Source of the DNA: a virus
Length of the DNA: 25,376 nucleotides
Strand: one strand, 5' to 3'
IMG/VR virus record: IMGVR_UViG_3300006917_000137
Location: 1-25,376 of that record
Part shown: in pieces, positions 1 to 8,020 of the stretch
How the letters are laid out: every line of letters starts with the position of its first letter
How positions within the stretch are numbered: position 1 is the first letter of the stretch
Made by a program: the position numbers and the translations under genes
The notes under the pieces: model-generated
Databases searched by the model: none
Told to the model about the DNA's origin: nothing
Seen by the model: only the letters and a program-made list of their open reading frames with translations

Positions 1-51
1 GGGTCGGGCTCGGGGAATCCGTGATTGAAGTCTGTTTATTAAATATACAAA
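1..51 (+). promoter_or_regulatory. AT-rich leader before the terminase operon
   Basis: The 51 bases before the first gene change from GC-rich to a clearly AT-rich stretch at about 34-53, ending directly at the ATG at 52. TTGAAG at 25-30 and TATACA at 44-49 resemble promoter boxes, but they are only 13 bases apart, too close for a standard sigma-70 promoter. No Shine-Dalgarno sequence precedes the ATG. A promoter or an unstructured AT-rich translation leader are both possible; the window begins too close to decide. Confidence 0.25.
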
Positions 52-762
52 ATGAAATCGCAGACTGACGGGCTATTGAGCAAGGTCACCGCGCAGAACA
101 TCCGCCTCCTGATCGAGAAGCAAAAGTCGGGGAAGCCGTTGACCCGCGCTCAGTTGCAACAGGTGGAAAACTACCTCTCTGGCAAAGAGGAAAAGCCGCG
201 CACATGGGCGAAGTCACTCGCTGAGTTGGCCGCTATGTTCGGGGTGACTCGGGCCGCGTGCAAAAGCTGGATCACCCGCGGAGCACCAGCCGCCAACGCT
301 TCGGGATTTTACCCGATCGAGGAATGGCGCGAATGGGTCGAGGCGCACGGGGCCGGTGCTTCGGGTGACGGTGAAGATCTCGACAAGAGTAAGCTGACCG
401 CTCGTCAGGTTCACCTCCGCAACCAACTCCTCGAACTGCAAATCCAACAGGCCAGAGGCGAAGTCATGCACCGTGACGAGATCCGGAAAAAGCTGTACCA
501 GACATTTGACACCTGCAAGCGTCTCCAGCTTCGAATCGGGCCTTCGCTCGCTGGCCGACTCTCGGGGATGACCCCCACCCAAATCTCCGCTGAAATAACA
601 ACCGCAATCCGCAACAGCTATGCCGAAATCCAAAGATGGGCCGACGAACAAGCCGCAGCCGAAGCTGGAGCAGATGCACCCAGCGGACCTGATACCCTAC
701 GCGAGAAACGCGAAGAAACACGATCCGGAGCAGGTCGCAAAACTCGCGGGAAGCATTCGTGA
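52..762 (+). CDS. Terminase small subunit (Nu1-like)
   Basis: This 236-aa protein is probably the DNA-recognition subunit of the packaging motor, which binds the packaging start site and brings in the large subunit. Residues about 56-77 (SLAELAAMFGVTRAACKSW within them) read as a winged-helix/helix-turn-helix like that of lambda Nu1. A helical, charged middle part (about 113-200) could mediate oligomerisation. The C-terminal tail is low-complexity, rich in Ala, Glu, Arg and Lys. Position supports the call, since the large terminase follows after one gene. Its last 143 bases overlap the next gene in another frame. The family call rests on the HTH and gene order; overall similarity to Nu1 cannot be measured here. 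Confidence 0.72.
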   Translation: MKSQTDGLLSKVTAQNIRLLIEKQKSGKPLTRAQLQQVENYLSGKEEKPRTWAKSLAELAAMFGVTRAACKSWITRGAPAANASGFYPIEEWREWVEAHGAGASGDGEDLDKSKLTARQVHLRNQLLELQIQQARGEVMHRDEIRKKLYQTFDTCKRLQLRIGPSLAGRLSGMTPTQISAEITTAIRNSYAEIQRWADEQAAAEAGADAPSGPDTLREKREETRSGAGRKTRGKHS

Positions 763-1858
763 GTTTGGATTCAACAACCCGGTCCTCATCGACCAGAGCA
801 ACGGCATCATCGCTGGCCACGGTCGCGTCATGGCCGCCATCAAACTGGGTCTCGAGTCGGTGCCTGTCATCCGACTCTCGCACCTAAGCGAGACGCAGCG
901 CAGGGCGTACATTCTGGCCGATAACAAACTCGCGGAACTCGGTGGAGGATGGGACGAGGAGATGCTCAAGGTCGAGTTGGAAGCCATCAAGGAAAGCGAC
1001 CTCGACCACCTCCTGACAGGCTTCTCGGATGAAGAGATGGCCGAGCTACTCGCGGAAACCAATCAACTCAACGGAGACCCCGACGAGGTGCCGGAGACAC
1101 CGGACGACCCGATCACCAAGCCGGGCGACCTGTGGATCCTCGGGGAACATCGGCTGCTCTGCGGCGACTCGACCAAGGCCGAGGACGTGGCGCGGCTAAT
1201 GGATGGGGCAAAGGCAGACATTATGGTGACGGATCCTCCTTACGGTGTCGACTACGATGCCGAATGGCGGAACGAGGCAAAGCGTCCAGACGGCACGCCA
1301 TACGGTGCGACGGCGGTCGGCAAGGTGTCGAACGATGACCGGGCAGACTGGCGTGAGTCGTGGGCTTTATTTGGAGGTGACATCGCCTATGTTTGGCACG
1401 CTGACACGAAGTCGCCCGAAGTCGCCGAGAGTTTGACATCCTGCAACTTTGTTTTGAGGAATCTAATCGTCTGGGCGAAGAGCAGCATGGTCATTGGTAG
1501 AGGCGACTATCACCACCAACACGAGCCGTGCTGGTACTGCGTCCGAGACGGAAAGCCGGGCCGACGAACAGACGACAGAACGCAGACCACGCTCTGGTCT
1601 ATCGACAAGCCTCGAAAGTCGGAGACGGGCCATAGCACACAGAAACCTGTGGAGTGCATGGCGAGGCCGCTGCAAAATCACGAAGCGACAGTCGTCTACG
1701 ATCCATTCCTCGGCTCGGGAACCACATTGATCGCCTCCGAGCAACTGGGCCGCCGCTGCTACGGCATGGAGATCAGTCCAGCCTACTGTGACGTCATCAT
1801 TAAACGGTGGGAGACACTGACAGGCAAAAAAGCCACCAGAGAATCAGATGTTCTTTGA
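620..1858 (+). CDS. ParB-like domain fused to an N6-adenine/N4-cytosine DNA methyltransferase
   Basis: This 412-aa protein has two parts. Residues about 22-120 form a ParB/sulfiredoxin-type domain (LIPYARNAKKHD, then GIIAGHGRVMAAIKLG). The rest is an S-adenosylmethionine-dependent DNA methyltransferase. The catalytic motif DPPYGVDY lies at about residue 205, and the cofactor motif DPFLGSGTTLIASEQLGRR lies near the C terminus. This order (catalytic first, cofactor motif last) is that of beta-class enzymes, and DPPY favours N6-adenine as product. No restriction endonuclease is adjacent, so it looks like an orphan methylase that could protect phage DNA or mark it for packaging. The ATG at 620 overlaps the terminase small subunit by 143 bases; an ATG at 674, preceded by GGAG, would still keep the whole ParB domain and may be the true start. 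Confidence 0.9.
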   Translation: MPKSKDGPTNKPQPKLEQMHPADLIPYARNAKKHDPEQVAKLAGSIREFGFNNPVLIDQSNGIIAGHGRVMAAIKLGLESVPVIRLSHLSETQRRAYILADNKLAELGGGWDEEMLKVELEAIKESDLDHLLTGFSDEEMAELLAETNQLNGDPDEVPETPDDPITKPGDLWILGEHRLLCGDSTKAEDVARLMDGAKADIMVTDPPYGVDYDAEWRNEAKRPDGTPYGATAVGKVSNDDRADWRESWALFGGDIAYVWHADTKSPEVAESLTSCNFVLRNLIVWAKSSMVIGRGDYHHQHEPCWYCVRDGKPGRRTDDRTQTTLWSIDKPRKSETGHSTQKPVECMARPLQNHEATVVYDPFLGSGTTLIASEQLGRRCYGMEISPAYCDVIIKRWETLTGKKATRESDVL

Positions 1859-3560
1859 GACGATCTCAGAGATCGCGACCCTCCGCGATTATCGGCACCC
1901 CTGGCAATGGGCCGAGGATCACATCATCATCGACAAGCAGTCGTCGATGCCGGGTCAGTTCAGCGCGAACACCGCGCCGTGGACCAAAGAAATCATGGAG
2001 GTGTTCGCCGACGACTCGATCCGTGAAATCTCCATCATGTGTTCCGCGCAGTCTGGCAAAACCCAGACGATGATGATCCTCCTCGCGTGGGCCATCGCTG
2101 AGGATCCCGGACCCGCGATGTGGGTGCTCGCGGCTCAGGACGAGGCCGAGGACTTCATGCAGACCAGACTGCTTCCGACACTGATGGACTGCCAGACCAT
2201 CAAGCGTATGATGCCCAAGGAGCGGTCAGGCAAACGGAAGGGCACCATCGACTTTGCACCCATGACGCTGATGGTCCGCGGGGCTGGCTCACCCTCGAAA
2301 CTTCAATCAGTGCCGGTGCGATGGCTCATCCTCGACGAGGTGAGGAACTACCCACCCGGGGCGTTGGAGATGGTGCGGAAGCGGGTCAGGGCGCAGTGGA
2401 ATTATCGGATTGTGCAGATCAGCACCCCGCTGTTCGAAAACGACGCGGTGCATCAATCCTTCCTCGACGGGGACCAGAGACGCTTCGAGTGGCCATGTCA
2501 GGCGTGCGGGATGTTCTTTTCACCACTCTGGGAGCATGTTGAGTGGGAGGAGTCGGAGCAGACCAAAACGCCGGAGGGAAAGTGGTTGTTCGAGAAGGTG
2601 GCGGAAAGCATCAGGCTGAAGTGCCCATCGTGCGGTCACGGGCACACCGACGACCCCGTGACGCGCCGCACCCTCGTCGAGAATGGCCGATGGGAGAAGG
2701 GGAACCTCATCGCACCGAAGCACAAGGTCAGCTTCACCTGGTCTTCCCTCGTACCGTGGTGGATTCCATGGCGCGAGGCCGTCGAGGAGTTCTTGGTGGC
2801 CAAGCGTCAAATGACATTCGGGAACGTGATCCCGATGCAGACTTGGAAGCGAGAGACGATGGGTGAGCCATGGGTCAGCGATCTCAAAGCCGAGCAGTTC
2901 GGGGACGACCTGCGAGGGACCGACTACAAGTTGAAGGAGACCACCGGAGGCCGTGTCTTTCTCTCCATCGACGTGCAGTCCTACGGGCTTTGGTTCGTCG
3001 TCCGAGAATGGCATCCCGGGGGAACCTCTCGCCTCGTCGACTTCGGGAGCGCGGTCAGTCTATCGATGATGGATGAGGTGGTGACCAAGTACGGCATCGC
3101 GTCGGGCGATGTCATCATCGACTCGGGGTTCGACACTCAAACCGTGTACACCGAGATCGCGAAACGGGGAGGAAAGTGGAAGGCCAGCAAAGGCCACGAT
3201 TCGGTCAACGGCTACATGGTCAACAACGTCCGAAGGCCGTTCATGTGGAGCAAAGCCGATGCAATGCTCGGCCAAGGTCAAAAGAGGACCATCAACCTGC
3301 TTGTGTTCTCAAACCCGATGCTCAAGGACGCACTGGCTCATCTCATGTCAGGCAAGGGTCCGTCATGGGAGTTCTCGAGGGAGGCCGGTGAGATCTACCT
3401 CGCTCAAGTGACCTCCGAGCGACGAGAGGAGAGGGTCGACGCGCACGGGCGAGTGAGCCACATTTGGAAGCAGATCCGGAAGGATAACCACCTTTTTGAT
3501 TGCGAGGTGCTCCAAGTTCTCGCAGCACTGGCCACGAACTTCATCGGGGCCGCTGGTTGA
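1848..3560 (+). CDS. Terminase large subunit (GpA family)
   Basis: This 570-aa protein is the ATPase and nuclease that pumps DNA into the prohead and cuts it. The Walker A motif is SAQSGKT (residues 66-72) and the Walker B motif is WLILDEV (159-165), both in the N-terminal ATPase half. Two Cys pairs, CQAC (217-220) and CPSC (259-262), look like the zinc-binding element common in GpA proteins. The C-terminal nuclease half has acidic residues in typical places, including D375 in FLSIDVQSYG and D426 in DVIIDSGFD. The length is slightly below lambda GpA (about 640 aa). The start overlaps the methylase end by 11 bases and the stop overlaps the next start as TGATG, so translation is probably coupled. 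Confidence 0.95.
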   Translation: MFFETISEIATLRDYRHPWQWAEDHIIIDKQSSMPGQFSANTAPWTKEIMEVFADDSIREISIMCSAQSGKTQTMMILLAWAIAEDPGPAMWVLAAQDEAEDFMQTRLLPTLMDCQTIKRMMPKERSGKRKGTIDFAPMTLMVRGAGSPSKLQSVPVRWLILDEVRNYPPGALEMVRKRVRAQWNYRIVQISTPLFENDAVHQSFLDGDQRRFEWPCQACGMFFSPLWEHVEWEESEQTKTPEGKWLFEKVAESIRLKCPSCGHGHTDDPVTRRTLVENGRWEKGNLIAPKHKVSFTWSSLVPWWIPWREAVEEFLVAKRQMTFGNVIPMQTWKRETMGEPWVSDLKAEQFGDDLRGTDYKLKETTGGRVFLSIDVQSYGLWFVVREWHPGGTSRLVDFGSAVSLSMMDEVVTKYGIASGDVIIDSGFDTQTVYTEIAKRGGKWKASKGHDSVNGYMVNNVRRPFMWSKADAMLGQGQKRTINLLVFSNPMLKDALAHLMSGKGPSWEFSREAGEIYLAQVTSERREERVDAHGRVSHIWKQIRKDNHLFDCEVLQVLAALATNFIGAAG

Positions 3561-3820
3561 TGAGGACGGCTCAGGTGATGGCCGACGAGATTGACTACCA
3601 AGGGATCTTCCGAGCGATGACTGCCGCCGAGTTGGCGGAAGCATACGCTCGCCTCAAGGCCGAGTTCGCGGACCCGTACACCTCGGTGTCGTCAGCTGGC
3701 ACATCGTCCCAACGCGACCGCGTGCAGATCGCCAAAGAACTCGCCGCGTGCGCTCAGATTGTCACTGAACGCTCACGCTCGACTCCTCACAACCGCGTGC
3801 GAGCATCCTTCCGCAGATGA
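3560..3820 (+). CDS. gpW-like head-tail joining protein (candidate)
   Basis: This 86-aa protein starts at an ATG overlapping the terminase stop (TGATG) and ends overlapping the portal start (ATGA). Its position between large terminase and portal is that of lambda gpW. The sequence fits that small alpha/beta fold: a helix (AAELAEAYARLKAEFADP), a short Ser/Thr-rich segment that could form the hairpin, then a second helix (DRVQIAKELAACAQIVTE), and a basic C-terminal tail. GpW joins the connector at the head vertex. An ATG at 3578 is an alternative start. The call depends on position and predicted secondary structure, not on a diagnostic motif. Confidence 0.6.
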   Translation: MRTAQVMADEIDYQGIFRAMTAAELAEAYARLKAEFADPYTSVSSAGTSSQRDRVQIAKELAACAQIVTERSRSTPHNRVRASFRR

Positions 3821-5547
3821 AACTCATCCGACGAATCCGCAACGCTGTCAGGGCTTTTCGCTGGGAGGGCGCGGAGCCGACCGAGAGCCGAGCACAGACT
3901 CCCTCGAACTACTCAAATCACGCCGAGTCAGCCTCAACCAACAGAGGCCGCGTGCAACTGATTTGGGAGGCTCGAGACCTCGAGAACAATCACCCGCTCG
4001 TGTCGGGCATTCTGCGCAAGCTGACGCTCTACACGCTCGGATCCCTCCGTTACCAAGCGAGGACAAGCGATCCCGCGGTGAACTCAGCGTATGAATCCTA
4101 CTTCGCCGACTGGTGCAAGCGTGCTGACTTCTCGGGCCGATTCGACTTCCTCAGCCTCATGCAGCTGGCGTTCGTCTCGTTCGTGCGGGACGGTGACTGT
4201 CTGCTCGTCAAAAGCCTCACCGAGGATGGACCGCGCCTGCAACTCATCGAGGCCGACCGCATCGGCAACCCATACCACTCGACGGTCGCCGACGACCTCA
4301 TCGGGGGCATCCGTATCGATGTGAAGTCAGGCCGACCAGTGGCCTATCAGATCACCCGCCGCAGCATGGGAGCCTCCTACGTTGACGAGCAAGAGGTTCC
4401 CGCCGAGCGGTGCCTTCACCTGTTCGACCCGCAGCGGCACGACTCCTACCGCGGGGTGTCTGCGTTCGCACCGGCCATTGCCACCTGCAAGGACATCGTG
4501 GAGATCCTCGCGGGGGAGAAGGACGCGGTGAAGTGGGCGAGTAGACAGACGGGCGTGGTGAAGACACCATCGGGCGAGGGGCTCGGATGGGACGAGCAGA
4601 CAACCACCGGAGACTCCATCGAGCGCATCACCCCTGGAACCATCCACTATCTCAAGCCGGGCGAGGAGGTCACGGGGTTCATGTCCAACCGTCCGAGCGT
4701 CACATTCCAAGGTTTCCTTGAGTCATTGCAACGCCACCTCGCCGACGCTCTCGGCTTACCGTACGGGTTCTTTATCGACCCTTCGGATCTCGGTGGGGTG
4801 ACCGCTCGGCTCGACTCGCAGCAAGCCGCTCGCGTTTGCGGACGATACCAGCGCATCCTGACAAACCGAATCCTCGACCCCATTCTTGAGGCCGTCATCG
4901 CGTTCGGGATCTCGAACGGAGACATCCCGCAATCCGCTGAGTGGAGGGCTCACCGGTGGCAGTTTCCGCCGTGGCCATCAACCGACATCGGGCGAGAGAC
5001 CTACGCCGAACTGGCCGAACTCAAGCAGGGTGGGTCTACGTTTGCGGAGTACTACGCGAGCAAGGGCGAGGATTGGGAAGAGGCGTTCATCCAATCTGCA
5101 AACGAACGCAAACGCCGTGCGGAGATCTTTGCCGCCGCTGGTGTTGAGGATCCTTTGTTGCTCCTCCAACCTGATTCTGGAGGGTCTCAGCCGGGCATGA
5201 GTTCCGCCGAGGATTCAACACAGTTCGCCGAGGATTCGTTTGAGCCGCCTCAGGCCGTGCGTGCCGCAGCTGCTCGAGCACTCCGTGAGCGTGCGAAGAA
5301 ACCAGCATCCCAACGCGGGATGACTCCGGTCGGGATCGCTCGCGCTCGCGACTTGGCCAACGGGCGACCAGTTTCCGCCGACACCGTGCGGCGGATGAAG
5401 GCCTATTTCGACCGGCACCAAAGCGACAAGCAGGGCTCGACGTGGGACGACTACGGAAAAGGACGTCAGGCGTGGGACGGATGGGGCGGGGACGCTGGCC
5501 AAGCGTGGGCAAACCGCATCGTGGAGAGACTCAACAAGACTGCCTGA
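3817..5547 (+). CDS. Portal protein (lambda gpB family) with an extra C-terminal domain
   Basis: This 576-aa protein forms the dodecameric ring through which DNA enters the head. The N-terminal ~470 residues follow the lambda gpB pattern: an early ARDLENNHPLVSGILRK segment, then FVSFVRDGDCLLV and LQLIEADRIGNPY, a HLFDPQRHDSYRGVSAFAPA core, and FLESLQRHLADALGLPYGFF. The last ~75 residues (about 501-576) are unusual: GMTPVGIARARDLANGRPVS, then TVRRMKAYFDRHQ, then DGWGGDAGQAWANRIVERL. As far as I recall this is a recurrent phage/prophage module seen in head proteins; it is not part of lambda gpB. Some gpB-type portals are trimmed during assembly, so this tail may be removed or may act in assembly. 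Translation is probably coupled to both neighbours. Confidence 0.93.
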   Translation: MKLIRRIRNAVRAFRWEGAEPTESRAQTPSNYSNHAESASTNRGRVQLIWEARDLENNHPLVSGILRKLTLYTLGSLRYQARTSDPAVNSAYESYFADWCKRADFSGRFDFLSLMQLAFVSFVRDGDCLLVKSLTEDGPRLQLIEADRIGNPYHSTVADDLIGGIRIDVKSGRPVAYQITRRSMGASYVDEQEVPAERCLHLFDPQRHDSYRGVSAFAPAIATCKDIVEILAGEKDAVKWASRQTGVVKTPSGEGLGWDEQTTTGDSIERITPGTIHYLKPGEEVTGFMSNRPSVTFQGFLESLQRHLADALGLPYGFFIDPSDLGGVTARLDSQQAARVCGRYQRILTNRILDPILEAVIAFGISNGDIPQSAEWRAHRWQFPPWPSTDIGRETYAELAELKQGGSTFAEYYASKGEDWEEAFIQSANERKRRAEIFAAAGVEDPLLLLQPDSGGSQPGMSSAEDSTQFAEDSFEPPQAVRAAAARALRERAKKPASQRGMTPVGIARARDLANGRPVSADTVRRMKAYFDRHQSDKQGSTWDDYGKGRQAWDGWGGDAGQAWANRIVERLNKTA

Positions 5548-5711
5548 TGCCTTACGCAATCCGCAAAACACCGACGGGCTGGGCCAAGGTCAAAGTTTAC
5601 CCGGGGCAGGAATCGATCGTCTCTCACCACAAGACCCGCGAGGATGCCATCGCAGCAATCCGCGCTTACTACGCCAACAAGCGCAAACTCCAGAACCGCA
5701 TGAGCAAATGA
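5547..5711 (+). CDS. Small head-region protein, 54 aa
   Basis: This small gene lies exactly between portal and protease, with a TGATG overlap upstream and an ATGA overlap downstream, which strongly supports it being translated. The protein has a short beta-rich start (MPYAIRKTPTGWAKVKVYPG) and a C-terminal helix (TREDAIAAIRAYYANKRK). This resembles the small 'Y-K-V ... H-x-T-x-x-x-A-x-x-x-x-x-A-L-Y' modules often found free-standing or fused to portal or protease proteins in phages, and more distantly DUF2188. Its function is unknown. Co-occurrence with the portal's extra C-terminal domain suggests a role in head assembly. Confidence 0.8.
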   Translation: MPYAIRKTPTGWAKVKVYPGQESIVSHHKTREDAIAAIRAYYANKRKLQNRMSK

Positions 5712-6625
5712 AGACCACATCCTTCCAAGCACTCTCTCCCGCGAGCATCGACGCTGACACCATCTTTGGCGTCTCCGTCATCACTCTCGGGGTGGCCAAG
5801 GGGCACGGGCTCCTCATCGACGAGACAACCCTTTCGCAGGTCGTCAAATGCGGCAATGCGGCAAGGAGTGGGATCAAGGTCAAGGTCGGCCACGAGTCAG
5901 GCGTTGAGGAGATCGTTGGGAGACTGGTCAACTTCCGCGTGGAGGACGAGAAGGTGCTCGCGGACCTGCAACTGTTCCAGACCTCGCCGCGTCGAGATTT
6001 CATCCTCGAGTTGGCCACCAAAACCCCTGAATCATTCGGGCTTTCCATCTCGTTCGAAGGCAAGCCTCAGGACGTCAACGGGGCCGCCTACGCACGTTGC
6101 ACGCGCCTTCGTTCGGTGGACTTGGTTGACGAGCCAGCAGCCAATCCGGACGGCCTTTTCGAGGCACCAGTTGATGACGCACAAACAAGTGAGACTCCAA
6201 TGAAGGAAGAACCAAAACCCGAAGCAATGGCCGAGGCACCCGCGCCGACCGTCGAGGAACGCCTCGCCACGGTCGAAGCATCGATCTCGGAGATCAAGGG
6301 GATGCTGACCGCACTCCTCACCGAAGAAACGACCGAGGCACCTGAAGCAGAGATGGGCAAGCCAATGCCCGAGGAAGCAGCGATGAGCGCAAAGGCCGAA
6401 GAGGTCGCCGGTGCTGCTTTCGAGGCAGTCGAGGAGAAGATTCTCGGCGCCGTGGAAACCAAGTTTGAAGCACTCGCCGCTCTCATCAAATCCTTCGGCA
6501 CACCCGTCGCACCCGGTGTGGCGACCGAAGCAAAGGCTGACCAGCCTACCGACTTTTCCGAACTCCGGAAAAACCCCGAAGCGTACAGGAACCACCTGAT
6601 CGCTAAGGGAATCCTCAAACCCTAA
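5708..6625 (+). CDS. Prohead protease fused to scaffold
   Basis: This 305-aa protein appears to combine the capsid maturation protease with the internal scaffold. Residues 1-150 fit the herpesvirus-assemblin-like prohead protease fold: candidate catalytic His62 in KVKVGHESG, candidate Ser113 or Ser115 in ESFGLSISFEG, and the family-like stretch RSVDLVDEPAANPDG (about 135-149). From residue ~160 the protein becomes Glu/Ala/Pro-rich and then helical, as expected for a scaffold that is digested during maturation. The C terminus (NPEAYRNHLIAKGIL) may bind the capsid protein. Met165 (ATG at 6200) begins exactly at the scaffold part and could be an internal start, as for lambda C/Nu3. Which Ser is catalytic is not certain. 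Confidence 0.85.
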   Translation: MKTTSFQALSPASIDADTIFGVSVITLGVAKGHGLLIDETTLSQVVKCGNAARSGIKVKVGHESGVEEIVGRLVNFRVEDEKVLADLQLFQTSPRRDFILELATKTPESFGLSISFEGKPQDVNGAAYARCTRLRSVDLVDEPAANPDGLFEAPVDDAQTSETPMKEEPKPEAMAEAPAPTVEERLATVEASISEIKGMLTALLTEETTEAPEAEMGKPMPEEAAMSAKAEEVAGAAFEAVEEKILGAVETKFEALAALIKSFGTPVAPGVATEAKADQPTDFSELRKNPEAYRNHLIAKGILKP

Positions 6626-6637
6626 AGAAAAACACAC

Positions 6638-7006
6638 ATGGCACAAAACGACTCCGGGTTCAAAGCGTTCGCCGTTGGAGCCTCGGCTCTCTCGGTCGGT
6701 CAGCGCGTTGCACTCTCATCTGGGCTGGCTGTCGCAGCTGGCGCAACAAACGGCAGCGCAATCGGCGTTGCACTGGCTGACGCCGCCGCAAACGGCATCG
6801 TCACCGTAAAACTCAACACGGCAAGCGGCACCTTCGAAATGCGCGCAGCTGGAGCAATCACGGCAGGTGCAGCAGTTTTCCCTGCAGCCTCTGGGAACAT
6901 CTCCGCAACGGCCTCAAGCAATGTCACCATCGGGATCGCACTCGAAGCAGCAACCGCTGCCAACGATGTGATCGAGGTATTGTTGGGTGTGAACGCCAAC
7001 TCTTAA
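6638..7006 (+). CDS. Capsid decoration/cement protein (DUF2190-like)
   Basis: This 122-aa protein is composed almost wholly of small residues (Ala, Gly, Val, Thr, Ser) with alternating hydrophobic beta-strand patterns, for example LSVGQRVALSSGLAVAAGAT and AITAGAAVFPAASG. It lies between the protease-scaffold and the major capsid protein, the position of lambda gpD. Composition, length and position together fit DUF2190-type capsid cement proteins, which stabilise the mature shell from outside. The start at 6638 is preceded by AAAGAAAAACACAC, with no good Shine-Dalgarno sequence. A minor head protein of other kind is the main alternative. Confidence 0.72.
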   Translation: MAQNDSGFKAFAVGASALSVGQRVALSSGLAVAAGATNGSAIGVALADAAANGIVTVKLNTASGTFEMRAAGAITAGAAVFPAASGNISATASSNVTIGIALEAATAANDVIEVLLGVNANS

Positions 7007-7024
7007 TCGAAAGGAACTTAGACA

Positions 7025-7969
7025 ATGTACGCAAACACAGGCGCAGTTCTACGCGGTGACATCCAACAGGCTGTCATTCAAGCTGGTGGGGCCGATAACG
7101 GTCTTATCGGTGGTCTCGTCATGCCTCCGCTCTCGGTGGCAACCAAGGCGGGGCAATACCTCAAAATCGACATCGCAACGGGTCACCTGATGCGAGTCGA
7201 CGCTGACGCAGCAAAGCGCAACGCTGACGGCTCTTATAGCCGCGTGAGCCGCGCTTTCACGTCCGACACCTATCTCTGCGAGGATCGCGGGTTGGAAGAG
7301 TTGATTGACGACTCCAGCCAAGCTGACATCTCGCGGTTCCTCGACACCGAGGCGACGATCGCAAAGTTGTTGCTCCGCAACATCAAGCTGGCTCACGAAA
7401 CCCGTGTGGCCGCTGCAATCTTCAACACGAGCAACTTCAACAACACCACGGTGGGAACGGTGTGGAGCAACTCCGCAGCAGACCCTGTGAGTGACTTGCA
7501 GGATGCCATCTCCCGCCTTCGGAAAAAGGGCGTGGATGCGAACACCCTCGTGGTCAACCTCGACGTGTACAACGCGCTCAGGAAGAACGCGAAGATGCAG
7601 AGCTACATCTTCGGGTCCGTCGGGACCGGAGACCTCCGCAACGTGGACGCCGCGCTGATCGCTGCCAACATCGGCATCGAGAAAGTGCTGGTCGCCTCGG
7701 CCGCATACGACTCGTCCAAGAAAGGGCAGTCCGCTTCGGGCTCGTTCATCTGGGGCTCGAACCGCGCATGGATCGGGAACGTCCAATCCGGTGACTTCGT
7801 GGCGGGTGGCGCAGGCCGCACGCTGACGTGGACCGGAGACGCTTCCGACCTGTTCGTCGTTGAGACGTACCGCGACGAAGCACGCCGCTCTGGTGTGGTC
7901 CGCGTGCGTCAGCACACCTCGGAGAAGGTCGTTGATTCGACCTCTGGGGAGTTGCTCACGATCGCCTAA
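7025..7969 (+). CDS. Major capsid protein
   Basis: This 314-aa protein follows the protease-scaffold and decoration genes, where phages of this layout encode the main shell subunit. Supporting features are a typical length, the N-terminal VMPPLSVATKAGQYLKID, a helix-rich middle (the spine-helix candidate around TEATIAKLLLRNIKLAHETR), the segment KKGVDANTLVVNLDVYNALR seen in many capsid proteins with a 'pick-and-check' style of sequence, and a C-terminal SDLFVVETYRDEARRSGVVR. It is one of few genes here with a good ribosome-binding site (AAAGGAA, about nine bases before the ATG). A strong terminator follows. Both suit high expression. No sequence family was confirmed beyond this. Confidence 0.87.
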   Translation: MYANTGAVLRGDIQQAVIQAGGADNGLIGGLVMPPLSVATKAGQYLKIDIATGHLMRVDADAAKRNADGSYSRVSRAFTSDTYLCEDRGLEELIDDSSQADISRFLDTEATIAKLLLRNIKLAHETRVAAAIFNTSNFNNTTVGTVWSNSAADPVSDLQDAISRLRKKGVDANTLVVNLDVYNALRKNAKMQSYIFGSVGTGDLRNVDAALIAANIGIEKVLVASAAYDSSKKGQSASGSFIWGSNRAWIGNVQSGDFVAGGAGRTLTWTGDASDLFVVETYRDEARRSGVVRVRQHTSEKVVDSTSGELLTIA

Positions 7970-7986
7970 TCCGTTGCATGCCAAAG

Positions 7987-8018
7987 GGGGAACGGGCGAG
8001 CCCCGTTCCCCTTTTTTT
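7987..8018 (+). terminator. Rho-independent terminator after the capsid gene
   Basis: GGGGAACGGG (7987-7996) pairs perfectly with CCCGTTCCCC (8002-8011) around a five-base loop, followed directly by seven T (8012-8018). This 10-bp GC-rich stem and U-run is a textbook intrinsic terminator, 18 bases after the major capsid stop. It probably lowers expression of downstream tail genes relative to the head genes, with partial read-through or antitermination supplying the rest. Confidence 0.92.
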
Positions 8019-8020
8019 GT

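Noticed and set aside
7049-7984. Long minus-strand ORF (311 codons) opposite the capsid gene
   Set aside because: It mirrors the major capsid gene, has shadow-like Arg/Val/Asp composition, and no neighbour on that strand supports it.
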